64,000 bases of DNA from Tupaia tana. Its lineage: Eukaryota > Chordata > Mammalia > Scandentia > Tupaiidae. Below the pieces are notes generated by a model. That model made no database searches and was not told where the DNA came from. It worked only from the letters and a program-made list of their open reading frames with translations. This document shows, piece by piece, positions 1 to 10,739 of the stretch (position 1 is the stretch's first letter; each line of letters begins with the position of its first letter). The DNA lies in contig JAKSZU010000027.1 in the NCBI GenBank assembly GCA_026018925.1, positions 3,295,531-3,359,530 on the forward strand, in the 5' to 3' direction. The position numbers and the translations under genes were made by a program.

Positions 1-2400
1 TCCCTTCCAGCTTACAGGCAAGGAGACAGGTGGTTATTTCTTGGGTGTGGATAACAAAGAAGGGTAACAGTGTGCTCCTCATACGTGAGTAACATGCACA
101 TGCAGACTCTGCGTTAAAGTAGGTGGACATAGATATAATAAACCAGTAGTTCCCAACATTTACATGCAGCATAAAAATGTAGCAGGATGCTGCCAGCTGG
201 ATTTTGCTGCACGTCCTTACAGAGCTGGGGGAAGGGAGCGTTTTACATATATCCACAAGGAGCAAGGAGCTCTTCACTTCCTCCTGTGTTAGAGGAGGAG
301 GGGCTGTTACGGTGATTACTGAGTTACTGCTGTAGACCTTAGGTCTGTGCCCGGCACATGTTAGCTATTATTCTTAGTATTCCTGCTGGTGCAAACCTTT
401 GGTTGATAATAACCGAGAGCTGCCAGCTTTTAGGAGCCACTAGCTTTGACAAGACTCCGGAATGAGCGTCTCTAGTATTGGGTTATGGTCCCGACTTGTC
501 CCAGATCACTCGTGGGAAGTCGGGTCTGAAGGTTTCATAAAATCTGTGCCTGTTTCTAGACTCCAAGAACATTTGCTCTGGGGAGAATCCGAGAATATTT
601 CCTGCTGGTCTCCCTCTTTTAGAGAGTAGGAAAGCCATTTAAATCTGATCAGACTTTTTTGTGGATCTCCTGTTAGACAATATTTTTGCAGAAAGTTCGA
701 ATTATGGTAAATTAGAGTAAAGTAAGGCAAATGTTAAGGCCTTGGTTGAATCTCTGCTGACCTTGGAGGGAAGACCTCTTCAGCCCTGCCAGCTCCTGTG
801 TGAAGTGAGTGGGCCGAGACTCAGGAGCAAGCCGAGGGGCTGGGGGACTTTGGTACTCAGTGGCAATATCTAGCAAGAGTGCGGCCTGAATAGGTGTGGC
901 CTGGGAGAGCCAAAAAGCACACTCTGTGGGCCTGGAGCAAACGGCCCTGTTCTCCAGACGAGGAACGCTGTACATTCAAAATGGCCGAGTATGAAATCAG
1001 ACTGCCCTGGGGCTTCGCCGTTCATTCTAGCTCCAGTGCCTGCCATTTCTCCTCCTCAGGAGGGCAGAGTGGTGAGGAGGGTTCAGGGGATGGTGTGTGC
1101 AGGAGAGGAGGGGGTGGAGCAGACTGGCGCGCAGTCCCACGGGCACAGAGAAGATCAGGTGCTGGGGGAGGAGAACAAGGCAAGGAGGAACAAAACAGGC
1201 TGGAGTGATGGTGGCCATCTATTGGAGTATCTGTTGAAGGAGTTAATAGATGAAGCACTTCCTGTGTAAATGTGGTAGAATATACACCTGGATCTCTCTC
1301 TAAGAAATGAGGGCATCTTTCAGAGCATCCCGAGGGACACCTGCTACGAGAAAAGGAGAAGTGGGGGCAGAGGATAACGTTCCTTGAATTCCTAGGTCCA
1401 GACACTGGGGATGGGGTGGTCTCTGCAGTCATGCAGGGGCAACTTACTCTGTGCCCATGTCTGTGACAAGGACCTCGAGGAGAAAGCTCGTGCCTGCCAG
1501 ACCTCTCTGGAACTTAGTCTCCTGAAGGAGTAGGGTAGCACATGGACACTAGTCACACGGGGGCCTTGGAGCAGTCAAGGTGAGCCTCGTTGCCATTAGC
1601 CCGCGTTGGTGAGGCAGTATCAGGAGGATGGGTGTTTCTATGATACTCCCTTACCAACGCGTGCTGTTCTTCTAAACCCGTCAGAAGTACCCTCCACCCA
1701 GTCAGAGAATGGCGAAGCCAGGAGTCGAGCTGGCTTAGTGGTTCCGGTGTCCGGGCTCTGAACCACTTGATCTTTTTGTGTCCTGTGATCAATGGAAACC
1801 TACAGCCTGTGGGTGTGGAGCTGGCAGGGGAGAAGGTGAGGGAAACCCTGGCGGTCCTGGCATGAGCAGGACTCGGGAGCTCTGACCCTGTTTCTTTTCA
1901 CCTTTACTCTAGAGCTGATCAGCCTGTGAGGTGTTAGCCCAGAGTCATCTGTCATGCTTCATAATTACGTGACTGTACCACTCTAATCTGCAAAAATTAG
2001 AGGTCTCATGAATACCAAATAATTCTTTTCATAATGGGGCTTTCTATCAGAATTCGATATTTGACAAATTTGAAGGGCTTTTTGATGCCTGTGGGTTGTC
2101 CTGGGTAACATCATCCTCTCACTATAATCTGGTGTTGTCCAAGAAAAGCAGAGCAAGTTTGCTGTGAAGAGCAGGCAGAAATCTTATTTCAGTGGCAAAT
2201 GTTAGAAGAGTAATGCGTGTGCCACCTCCCTAGGATCACAAAGCCTCTGTGGGCTGTCCGCGGTTCACTTCTGTGTTAGCACCCTCCCTTTCCTCCCTCT
2301 CAGCAATGAGCTGAGACATCCGTTCTTCTTGTTTCAGACAGAACAATTACCTCTAAACCCACTCTCCTAGAGCCTCCCCTGTACTCCGGTCGTGTGGTAT
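1..2400. other. unique non-coding stretch
   Basis: I see no gene, RNA gene or recognisable transposon here. Open frames are short and overlap each other on both strands in the GC-rich part (about 0.9-1.4 kb), which is the pattern of chance ORFs. A good polypyrimidine acceptor-like site ends at 2337, but only one frame after it is open and that frame runs straight into an LTR-like repeat, so I do not call an exon. Confidence 0.6.
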
Positions 2401-2411
2401 CAGCGAGAGTA

Positions 2412-2515
2412 GTCCAGGTTACGCTGTGGCAGCAAACACCCCGCAAATGTTAGTGACTTAAAACAACGAAGGTTATTTCTTCCTCATGACGTAGTTCCAT
2501 AGGTCTGTCACCGTG
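2412..2515 (-). mobile_element. MaLR/MLT-like LTR fragment
   Basis: The segment with GTGACTTAAAACAACGAAGG and TTATTTCTTCCTCATGA resembles the reverse complement of the 3' end of old mammalian MaLR-type LTRs (the TTGTTTTAAGCCAC motif). It is short and diverged. The family assignment is from recalled consensus similarity only. Confidence 0.45.
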
Positions 2516-3107
2516 GCGGGGAAAGAGATTGTGGCTAATTTTCTTACTGACTCGTAAGATTTTCCACGTGTTGTTTCTACTCACATGTTCATGACTAACT
2601 TCAAGAGGAGAGCATACTTACCAGGTACCAGAGGGAGGAGAGCAGAAACACCATTCGACAGATTCATGACTGACACATACCCCAAGAGCTTATCAAAATA
2701 GTTTTTTCAAACAAAGATAAAATTTGGGACCAGATGCTGGTGTGATCAAAGCATAAGAGAACCAAAGTGACGTTGTGTTGTCCTTAGTGTGTATGTTATG
2801 GAATGTACGTTAATAGATTAAACCTTAGGCAAATCAGTCTTAACTTTTATCTTTCCCTTCCCTCCCAATGTGTCTTACAGACCCTGACCTCTTACCTCCC
2901 TCACAATAGATGTAGCTTAATGCCTTCTTACTAAAATTGATGATAACCTTGCTGGGTTTTTACAGATACTGGGCTGTGGAGATGGGAGGGAAAAGACTCC
3001 ACCAGCTCTCTCACATATGACCAGCTGAGAAGATTCTATCAGTTCAAGCATTGCAGAGCCACACCTAACCCTTCACTGCTTCTAATCAAAGACATGAGTT
3101 GTTTTTA
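2516..3107. other. unique non-coding stretch
   Basis: I see nothing gene-like or clearly repetitive in this AT-leaning stretch between the LTR fragment and the first SINE. Confidence 0.5.
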
Positions 3108-3355
3108 GGGCCAGTAGGTGGCATGGTGGTAAAGACCTGAATCCTACAGGGCCAACTCCATGGTCCAAGTCTCAGACAGTGGCCTGCAAGCCCTGCTGGG
3201 TGCATGTGCATACATACTCAGAAGTCTGACAGGAGAAAGGATTGTGGTGCAGACATTCCCAGCCATTCCCAGGGGGTGATTGGCCACGTTCTCTCTCTCT
3301 CCCTCTCTGTCCTTCTCCACAGTAGGAAGTACACAGACATATCATTTTAGAGAAA
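3108..3355 (+). mobile_element. tRNA-derived SINE, long-tail type, diverged
   Basis: It starts with the family signature GGGCCAGTAGGTGGCATGG and continues into the long-tail body (GGTGCATGTGCATACAT, GGAGAAAGGATTGTGGTG, pyrimidine-rich CTCTCTCTCC). The B box (GGTCCAAGTCTC) is decayed and there is no clear target-site duplication, so it is an old copy. Confidence 0.8.
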
Positions 3356-3359
3356 ACAC

Positions 3360-3889
3360 TGGGCCTCCACCCCAACCCCACTCCTAACTCTGGGAGCTCA
3401 GCACCGTCTTGAGAGCCAACCCGTAGAAGTTTCCATTACGCTCAGGCCCAGGCAATCTGGTGTCTGTGCAGTCCTCTGGGAGCAGCGGCACAGCACAGCG
3501 AAGTGTCTGCGATCGGGAGAAACGGTGAGCACTCCCAGTGACTGAAGCCTGCTGGTCTCCTCGCCAGAGACAAAGCACTCTCTGCATTCTCCTCCCTTCC
3601 ACCAGAACACAGTATACAAGAGCAGTTTCTTCAACAGCGGCTGAGGGATTTGGACACTTTCTCCTAACCGGTGGGCAGGCCTACACTCTCTGGCCCCTCA
3701 AGTAGCCAAAGTGGCTACCTATCCTGCCTGAGGCCACCCACAGCACAGCTTTTCTGGATTTCCACGCACTGTAAGAGAGCGCAAAGGAATGGAGAGGGGT
3801 ACCCGACAGTGAGAAGGGTACCAGAGATCCCCATTTCAAAGTGGGAGAGGGGAAGACAGGCCTCCTCCTGATCCTAGAGTGCGTGATCC
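3360..3889. other. unique non-coding stretch
   Basis: I see nothing recognisable here. Short overlapping ORFs on both strands carry no domain signature. It may include the far 5' flank of the L1 that follows. Confidence 0.4.
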
Positions 3890-4720
3890 AGCCACCTAAC
3901 TCCCAGCAGGAGTCTGGTCAAAGCTGTCAGACTCCATTGGTCCTCAGGCTTTAAGAGTCACAGGCTTTGGCTAGAGTCTCAGATAGGTTTCCCACTGGCC
4001 ACTTCCAGATGACCTTGACAGAGCACCTTTAGGTCGTGAGGGCCACACCATCACCAGGAATCACACTTATGTAGTCTAGACTCCATGGGACAGGTAGACA
4101 CAGCTTGATACAGCCTGCAAAGCTTACCTCTTGCCTCCTGCAGACTCACCTCCCTCCTCTCCCAGATCCACTTCCCAGGGCCATATTCAGTCTGGAGGGA
4201 TGTCCCACCCTTAGGCTTTCTAAGTAGGTAACACAGAACCCACTTTGTGGGTTTCACTGATAGGCTTGTCTTCAACCCCTCGGAGACCACATTGCCAAAG
4301 GCTGTGTTTGGGTCCTTGGCCACGTGACTCAGAAATCACATGCAAGCTGCCCAGGATCCATCTCAACAAAGCTTGAACAACTCACCTTCCACCTCCTCCA
4401 GGTTGCCTTCCCTGTGCCATATTCAGTCTGGAGGGCTAAAACTCACCTTCCACCTCCCCCGGATTGCCTTTCCTGCGCCATATTCAGTCTGGAGGGCTGA
4501 TACAGAAACCAGGCTTTCTGTGCAGGCTGCGTGGGACCTCATTCACTGGTGTCACAGATCGGTTTGCCTCTGGCCCATGCTGGACCACATTGCCAGGGCC
4601 ACATTCAGGTCCAAGACTGCCCCAGGCCGGAAACAACAGCAGGTTGCACAACCCTGCTTGGATCTAAAAGACTTGGCTGGCCTTTCTAGACCACCTGGCT
4701 AGAGCTCTAGACTGCCCCAC
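3890..4720 (+). repeat. tandemly repeated block, probable L1 5' UTR
   Basis: A phrase CATATTCAGTCTGGAGGG occurs three times, at about 4182, 4420 and 4481. The last two lie in an almost perfect direct repeat of 61 bp (4381-4441 and 4442-4502). The flanking text also repeats at about 300 bp spacing: CCACATTGCCA with 'ggtcc' after it is seen near 4290 and again near 4588. The block sits immediately upstream of L1 ORF1-like sequence in the same orientation. I infer it is the promoter-bearing 5' UTR of that L1, built from tandem monomers in the way some rodent L1 promoters are. Alternatively it is an unrelated minisatellite next to a truncated L1. Confidence 0.55.
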
Positions 4721-4925
4721 TCCTGGATATTACAGAATCTACTTCATAAATCAGGAAGAAGTGAGTACTCTACCAGGTGCCTCAAAATAAATGCACAGAC
4801 ATAGAAATGTGAAAACAAACAATCTTGCTCCTCTAAAACTACAATAACTTTTAACAATGGATAAAATACAAGAAATCACAGAATTGGAATTCAGAATTGA
4901 TCACAATAAAATTCAATAAGATACA

Positions 4926-5090
4926 GGGGCCGGCAGGTGGCAGGTGGATAAAGGCACTGGATTCCCATATGGCTGACTACGGTTTGGGTCCCAGACATGG
5001 CGGCTTGCTTTCTCGCTTTCCCTTTCTCTCTCTGGTCAAATTAAAAAATAATAACAGCAAATGGAATTAAATAAATAATTCTTTAAAAAA
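4926..5090 (+). mobile_element. tRNA-derived SINE, short-tail type, in L1
   Basis: It begins GGGGCCGGCAGGTGG and ends in the short-tail signature CTCTCTCTGGTCAAATTAAA followed by AATAAATAATTCTTTAAAAA. It interrupts the L1. Flanking CAATAAGATACA and CAACAAGATGTA look like a decayed target-site duplication. Confidence 0.85.
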
Positions 5091-5564
5091 TCAACAAGAT
5101 GTAAGGGAAAACAGAAAATCAGTTTAAGGAGAGGAGAAAATTATTCCACAATGGGAATGAGGAATTCTATAAACAGACTCTTTAGAAAGAATCAAACAAT
5201 TTTAGAGCTGAAGAATACAATACAATACAGGAAATTAAAAACTGGAAAGTATCAATAACAATTAGACTGTGTGGAAGAAAGTCTCTTTGAGCTTGGAGAT
5301 AATCTTCAATTTAGTTTGCGCTGCTTAAGAGAAAGAAAAAAGCATTAAAAATGAAGACAACATATGAGAAATCTGAGATACCATTAAGTGTTTGAATATC
5401 TGCACAATGGGTATCCAGAAAGGTAGAGACAGGTAAAGGCATAGAAAATCTATTTTATGAAATACTATCAGAAAACATTCCAAGTCTAGAAAGAGATACA
5501 GCCAGATCCAGGAATTACAAAGGATGCCTAAAGATCCTCTCCAAGACACCTCATAGCCAAACTG

Positions 5565-5566
<2 letters not shown>

Positions 5567-5611
<45 letters not shown>
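5567..5611 (+). repeat. poly(A) run of 45 bases inside L1 ORF1
   Basis: An uninterrupted run of 45 A replaces the stretch where related L1 elements carry an A-rich lysine-coding segment. It probably grew by slippage from that segment. It is one of the longest mononucleotide tracts in the window. Confidence 0.9.
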
Positions 5612-5613
<2 letters not shown>

Positions 5614-6030
5614 CTATTCCAAGAGAGAAGCATCAAGTTACTTACAAAGAATGCCTCAGATTAACCTCAGACTTTTCAACAGAAACAATGCAGGAAAGGA
5701 GGGAATGCAAATTTATATTCAAAATTCTCAAAGAAGAAAATTGCAGCCAAGAATACTATACCTGGCAAGCTTATCCTTCAAATGGGAAAGAGAAAGAAAA
5801 CTCATTTCCAAATAAACAAAAACTGAAAGAATTCACCAACACTAGACCAGATCTTCAGGAACTACTTAAGGGAATGCCACATCAGAAAAACTAAAAAGAG
5901 ACAAGGAAATAAGAAAATACTAAACAACTAAGAAAATGACAAAATGATAGGGATGAGTCTGCACATATCAATAATAATGTTAAATGTTAATGGATTAAAT
6001 TCTCTAACTAGAAGGCCACTCATAGAATGA

Positions 6031-7060
6031 GAGTAAATATTTGCAAACTATATTTCAGATAAGGGATTGATAACCAGACTATATAAGGAACAAAAGCAAT
6101 TCACCCTCAGAAATACCCTAATAATCCAATTTAAAAATAACCATTCAATCTGAACAGACAACTCTCAAAATTAGACACATGAATGGCTAAAAAGAATATG
6201 AAAAAATGTTTGACATCTCTTAAAAGAGAAATACAAATCAAAACCACAATGAGGTATTACCTAACCTTAGTCAGAATATATGTATATATATAAAACTCAC
6301 AGAAGAAGTGCTGGCACGGTTGTAGAGAAAAGGGAACACTTGTGCACTGCTAGAATATAAATTAATACAACCACTATGGGAAACAATATGGAGGCTCCTC
6401 AAAAATTTACAAATAGAGCTACCATAGGAGCCAGTAACCTCACTATTAGATATTTACCCAAAGGGCAGGAAGTCACTCTTGTTGGAGAGACATTTGCATA
6501 TCAATATGCAACATATCAATATACAACTTTATTCACAATAGCTAAGACATGGAATCAACCAAAGTGCCCCCCAAAAATGATGAATGTATTAATATAATGT
6601 GGAACACCTACAAAATAGAATACCACTCAGCCATAAAGGACAGTGAAGTTAGGTCAGTCGACACAAAGTGAGTGAATCTAGAAGATTTAATGCCAAGTGA
6701 AATAAGTCAGACGATGAGAAACAAATGCTGTGTGTCCTACTTAACATACACAGTATGCCTGCACTTTCTGGCAGAAACGACAGATTGAAAGAATAGAAAG
6801 GGCAACTGTAGAGATTGCATGGGAGGTAAGAGGGAGAGGCTCAGGGAGAATTCTAACAGACACAACAGAAATAACAGAGGGAGGGACTCCAGACACAGCA
6901 GAAATAACAGAGGGAGGGACTCCAGACAAGATGGCTAACAGACACAGCAGAATTAGCAGACACAATAATGTAAAAAGGCAAATGGGAATGGTGTGCTACA
7001 ACAGAGTTAGATAAAAGGGGAAGTTTTGATTATCATATATATGTATGTATGTATATTAAC
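6031..7060 (+). mobile_element. L1 3' end (ORF2 C-terminal part and 3' UTR), degenerate
   Basis: Hallmark phrases occur in order: GATAAGGGATTGATAACCAG (6059), AATCAAAACCACAATGAGGT (about 6235), ACCACTATGGGAAACAATAT (6370), TACCACTCAGCCATAAA (about 6622) and AATAAGTCAGACGATGAGAA (about 6700). They mark the plus-strand C-terminal end of L1 ORF2 and its 3' UTR. A 33 bp tandem duplication lies in the 3' UTR. It is joined directly to the ORF2 start by an internal deletion of several kilobases. Confidence 0.85.
6859..6924 (+). repeat. 33 bp tandem duplication in L1 3' UTR
   Basis: Two adjacent 33 bp units (6859-6891 and 6892-6924) share GAAATAACAGAGGGAGGGAC and differ by one base (ACAACAG versus ACAGCAG). 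A third partial echo, GACACAGCAGAAT, follows near 6944. Confidence 0.9.
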
Positions 7061-7284
7061 CTAAAAGGAAGGCTGAAATATAATAAGTGCTATAAAAGTG
7101 ATTTATTTGAGCCAGGGTTTACAACAAGTCATTCAAGTGACACAGATCTCTGGTTGCCCAGAAATGTTCTTACTAAAATGGTGGCTGAGAAAGCTGGTAT
7201 ATATAACAAAGAAAAGAGCAAAAAGAGGGGAGGTGACAACTTTTTTGTCAAGAATTTACACTGGTTCATTTAAAATAATGCCAG

Positions 7285-7446
7285 TTGGGGTTGGCAAGCT
7301 GTGTGGTGGTTGAGGCACTAGGCTCCTACATGGCTGATTGCGGTTCAAGTCCTGGACCTTCTGGTTTGCTTTCTCACTTTCCTTTTCTCTCTCTCATCAA
7401 ATTTTAAACAATAATAATAATAAATAAAGTAAAGAATTCTGAAACA
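7285..7446 (+). mobile_element. tRNA-derived SINE, short-tail type
   Basis: The tRNA-like head (GGTTCAAGTCC B box) is followed directly by CTTTCTCACTTTCC and an AATAATAATAATAAATAAAG tail. A perfect 13 bp target-site duplication AAAATAATGCCAG lies at 7272-7284 and 7447-7459, which fixes both ends. Confidence 0.93.
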
Positions 7447-7459
7447 AAAATAATGCCAG

Positions 7460-8111
7460 CAACTGACTGGCAATACTTCATAATATTTACGTCACTAACT
7501 AGAGAACACTGGGATGAAAAAAGATGGCGGTCACATTGCGAATCTACAACCTTTTGCAGCATCACAGTTTGTTTATTGTGAACTAAAACATGTCTATTTT
7601 TTGGGCATGTTGCAAAGACATGTCTGATGGGTGTAGGGCATAGCCAGAGTCTCCAGTTCAAGCTTCCCCTCAGCCCTTGACGATGTAAATAGACCTTGCA
7701 TTGCCCAGCCTGTGCCATTGCTTTCCTTCCTCACTCCTTAGAGACCGCGGGAAGGGGCAGGGAAAGGCCCGAGAGAAGGAAGGAGGGTGGGTGGACGGCT
7801 CTGAGGTAATAGTGTAGCCCAGTGACAGTCGGGCAAAGCTTTCAGGAAGGCTCTGAGCCAGAGTCACCCATCAGAGGAGATGCCGCTTGGTAGGAGCAGG
7901 CCTGCCTGAGTGCCCCTGTCTCCCTCGGGCTGAGAGCACCAGGTGGTTTGGTGGAAAGGCCGCAGGAGCGGCGCCTGGAGCCACGGGTGCGTTTCACTGC
8001 CAGGGGCTGGAAATGCAGAGCTGCTTTCTCACACCAGTGCAGCTGAAAGGCACATTTCTTAAATGAGCATTCCAAACATTTTCAGCTTGATACGTTTCCC
8101 TTTTCTTTCAG
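7460..8111. other. unique stretch upstream of a candidate exon
   Basis: I recognise no repeat. GC content rises from about 7640. A polypyrimidine tract and AG at its end form the acceptor for the candidate exon at 8112. I infer it is intron sequence. Confidence 0.4.
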
Positions 8112-8177
8112 TTCCCTGAAACTACGAATAGATGCACCTGCTTTCCCAAACTTACTGCCTATGACTTCAGGAGATAG
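8112..8177 (+). CDS. candidate internal coding exon, unidentified gene
   Basis: A strong acceptor (TTTCCCTTTTCTTTCAG) precedes a 66 bp segment ending in AG before a consensus donor GTAAGAAAG. One frame is fully open: 1 nt, 21 codons, 2 nt, beginning SLKLRIDAPAFPNLL and ending in MTSGD. A second frame meets a stop only at the last codon, and the third meets stops earlier. The length is a multiple of three and both introns would be phase 2, which matches the exon-like segments at 50180 and 56875. I do not recognise the peptide and name no gene. A 66 bp open segment alone could be chance. The combination of two good splice sites makes it credible. Confidence 0.5.
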   Translation, partial: FPETTNRCTCFPKLTAYDFRR

Positions 8178-8429
8178 GTAAGAAAGCTTCATTTTTTTCC
8201 AAAGGTTTGTTTACTTATTTCTTCCCTGAGAGAGACAGGGAAGTGTCACCATCCGGAGACTCTGGAGACAGCATCTCAAGGAAAAGGAAAGTTAACTGAG
8301 AGAAAGAGTGCCTGGGGGTCGGAAGCTACCTTGGGAAGGAGAGGGTTTCTTTTACAGGGCAGTCAGACTCTTCTGGGAGGCTGGGCGAGACTGATAGGCA
8401 GCCGGACCTCTCAGAACCTCTGGAGAAAC

Positions 8430-8640
8430 GTGGTGCTCGAAGCAGGTGCACGTAGGAATGCTCCCAGTTCAAGTCCCAGACCTTTGGGAGTATGCTGGGC
8501 ACACATGTGCTGTGGTCTGGGCTGGCTGAAGGCTGGGGGGGACGGCAGCTGGGGCCCTAATGGGGATACTCTCTCTCTCTCTTCTCTTTTTCATTGTCCT
8601 TCTTAATTATGGAAGAAAGGAATAAATAAACTTGTTAAAA
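8430..8640 (+). mobile_element. second SINE family (ATGGAAGAAAGGAATAAATAA tail)
   Basis: The head has a B-box-like GTTCAAGTCCC. The body contains CTGGGCTGGCTGAAGGCTGG. The 3' end reads TATGGAAGAAAGGAATAAAT. The same tail occurs at 28.58 kb and 33.8 kb but never in the main SINE family, so this is a distinct and older tRNA-type SINE. Confidence 0.65.
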
Positions 8641-8716
8641 TTACCAGCACTGTCCCACAGCAAGAGATTTTCAGTCTCACCCCAGGCAATGGTATATTTT
8701 AAAAATTTTATCAAGT

Positions 8717-8889
8717 GGGGGCCAGCAAATGGCATGGTGGTTAAGGTGCTGGACTCCCACATGGCCAACCATGGTTCGAGTCCTGGACCAGGTGGCTTGA
8801 AAATCACAACGGGTATGTGTGTGCAGCCCAAAATCCCAAGAGGAGAATGCAGGAGAAGGGATTGCAGCATGGCCATCCCTCCTGCAGGG

Positions 8890-8925
<36 letters not shown>

Positions 8926-9240
8926 GGTTTTTGCCATAGGGCACGTGCGCTTGCCAGAAAGACAGAGAGAGACAAGGAGCTAGAAAGCGAGAAATCACCC
9001 CCTAGGGGGATGGCCTGGCCACACTGCAATCCCTTCTCCTCCATTCTCTTCTCGGGATCTTAGATACGCACACACACGTGCCCAGGTGAATTTAAGCCAC
9101 CAGGTCCAGGACTTGAGCTGCGGTCGACTACATGGGAGTCCAGCCAAGCTGCTGGTCCCCTGCTGGGTGATTTCTTACTTTCCCTCTCAATGTCTGTCTC
9201 CAGCAAGTGGGCACGCCCCATGTCCAAAACCTTAAAGAAA
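8717..9240 (+). mobile_element. tRNA-derived SINE, long-tail, split by another SINE
   Basis: The head starts GGGGCCAGCAAATGGCATGG and the body runs to 8895. The rest resumes at 9174 (CTTACTTTCCCTCTCAATGTC through GCCCCATGTCCAAAACC). The break is the insertion of the minus-strand SINE at 8896. Confidence 0.9.
8896..9158 (-). mobile_element. tRNA-derived SINE, long-tail, nested in an older SINE
   Basis: In plus orientation it reads poly(T), AGAGGTTTTTGCCATAGGGC, then the reverse tRNA head ending GCTGCTGGTCCC. The flanks CCTGCAGGGTGATTT (8881-8895) and CCTGCTGGGTGATTT (9159-9173) form a 15 bp duplication with one mismatch, taken from the host SINE's own body. Confidence 0.93.
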
Positions 9241-9640
9241 TTTCTTTCACCAGGTGAACCTAACAAGCAGGTGGAGAGGGAATGGTAACGGCTTACACCA
9301 GATGCTTGGTTTCCTCAGAGCTTTGATTTTGATTCTCCAGTCAAGTTTTGTAATCCAAAACTATGTTCTCTCTCAAACAGTACAAATCACGGGGCCCACC
9401 CACATAATCCATTTTAATCTCCTCACCCATCTCAAGATCTTGAATTTAATGACATCCTCAAAGTCCCTTTTACTGTGTAAGGTGACATATTTATGGGTTC
9501 TGGGAATTAGGACATGAATATCTTGGGGCAGAAAGTATTCCATCTACTACGGCAGGAATAACTTTTTCAGCTTGAACACTCTCTAGAGATTTACGATGAG
9601 TTGAAAATTTGAGTCAATCTGAACGGAAATGAAATTGGTA
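9241..9640. other. unique non-coding stretch
   Basis: I see no gene. Text around 9360-9550 (CTCAAACAGTACAAATCA, ACATATTTATGGGTTCTGGG) may be a worn LTR remnant, but I cannot assign it. Confidence 0.35.
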
Positions 9641-9644
9641 ATAA

Positions 9645-9865
9645 GAAGGAGTGTAAGGGCTGAGCCTTGGGGTGCCCTTAGAAGCCGGGAAGACAAAGAG
9701 GAACCAGTAAAGGAGCCTGATGAGGAGCAGCCGGAAAGGAAGAGGGAGCTGTCCAGCCAGTGTGGAATTCTGGAAGGCAGAAGCTTTTCTAGAGTCTTTC
9801 TAGAAGAGGAGGATGCCCTGCATCACATGCTGCTGGCCACAAAGACACAGCTGAGACCTGTCACT
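9645..9865 (+). mobile_element. ancient mammalian interspersed repeat, family unresolved
   Basis: The segment GGCTGAGCCTTGGGGTGCCC followed by AGGAACCAGTAAAGGAGCCT and GAGGAGCAGCCGG matches a phrase order I know from a very common ancient mammalian repeat. The 80-codon ORF across it (9629-9871) is therefore not a gene. Confidence 0.45.
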
Positions 9866-9869
9866 GGCT

Positions 9870-10317
9870 AGGCTGGGAAAGTGGAGATTGCCGCTGCGCC
9901 GCCATTCTGGTGACACGGGTGGGGGGTGTGTGTGGAAGGGGTTTGGACGAGTGCCTGGTTGGAGTGACGCCAGAGAGAAGGGGAGGAGAGGAAACGCAGT
10001 GGCTGCAGAGTGAATGGAGGAGAGGAAAGCGCACCGGGTCACTTTTTCAGGAATACTTACGATAGAAGGAGGAACAGAGAAAGGGCGATACCGTTGTTGC
10101 CCTTACTGTCGCCGTCATCATCTCATCAGCAGCAGCAGCAGCCCAGCATAACTGCAAACACCGACCAGTTCTTTCATGAGCTCCAGAAAGCAGAGGAATA
10201 AAAGGAGGACGAAGTGAGAGTCTGAGAGTGCGTCCGAGAGTGCTCACGCTCCTGCAGGGACGTTCTCCAATCTTATTCTTCACTTGGGGTTCTCATACTG
10301 TCATGACTGACTGCTGT
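9870..10317. other. unique GC-moderate stretch
   Basis: I see no gene. A short CAG run of about five units lies near 10128-10142. The overlapping ORFs on both strands look like noise. Confidence 0.4.
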
Positions 10318-10542
10318 CATTTCTTCTTTTTTCTTTTTTTCTTTTTTACGAGGGTCGTTTGGAGAGAGGGAGAGAGAGGGAAGGTGAGAAATCATGGCCA
10401 TGCTGCAATGCCTTCTCCTTCATTCTCCTTTCAAGATTTTGGGCACGCCGCACACATTCCTGGCATGATTTTCAATATGTCGGGTCTGGGACTAGAACTA
10501 CAGTAAACCAGTGCTTTAACCACTGTGTGACCTGTTAGCTCC
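10318..10542 (-). mobile_element. tRNA-derived SINE, long-tail, diverged
   Basis: Reverse orientation: a T-rich start, GAGAGAGGGAGAGAGAGGGA, GCCATGCTGCAATGCCTTCT, TTGGGCACGCCGCACACATT, then the head ending CCTGTTAGCTCCC. It abuts another SINE at 10556. Confidence 0.85.
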
Positions 10543-10555
10543 CTTGCCATTTCTT

Positions 10556-10723
10556 TATTTTTCTTAAAATATTATTTATTTGATTTTATTATTACTATTT
10601 TTAAATTTGACCAGAGAGAGAAAAAGGCAAAGTGAGAAAGCAATCCACCAGGTCCAGGGCTTGAACTGCTGTTGGCCATGTGGGAATCCAGCGCCTTAAC
10701 CACCACACCACATACCAGCCCTG
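10556..10723 (-). mobile_element. tRNA-derived SINE, short-tail
   Basis: Reverse orientation: an AATAA-rich tail, AAATTTGACCAGAGAGAG, then CCACCAGGTCCAGGGCTTGA and the head ending in CCAGCCC. A perfect 13 bp target-site duplication CTTGCCATTTCTT flanks it (10543-10555 and 10724-10736). Confidence 0.93.
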
Positions 10724-10739
10724 CTTGCCATTTCTTAAT

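Larger units (their letters stand above)
4721..6030 (+). mobile_element. L1 ORF1-like region and start of ORF2, degenerate
   Basis: The sequence follows the order of old mammalian L1 elements. Coiled-coil-like A-rich text (about 5110-5330) is followed by the conserved late-ORF1 phrase CCAAGAATACTATACC (about 5747), then the ORF1 end (about 5894). The ORF2 endonuclease start follows near 5975 (AATGTTAATGGATTAAATTC, matching the conserved LNVNGLNS-like motif). All frames are broken by stops. A SINE (4926) and a long A-run (5567) interrupt it. The following base (about 6030) already belongs to the far 3' part of ORF2, so most of ORF2 is deleted. Confidence 0.75.

Noticed and set aside
1022-1432. 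136-codon minus-strand ORF
   Set aside because: Pro/Ser-rich translation of a G-rich plus strand. Open frames overlap on both strands and there is no start context or conservation cue.
5325-5636. 103-codon minus-strand ORF with a poly-Phe run
   Set aside because: It is the antisense of the L1 ORF1 remnant, and the Phe run is the 45-base A tract.
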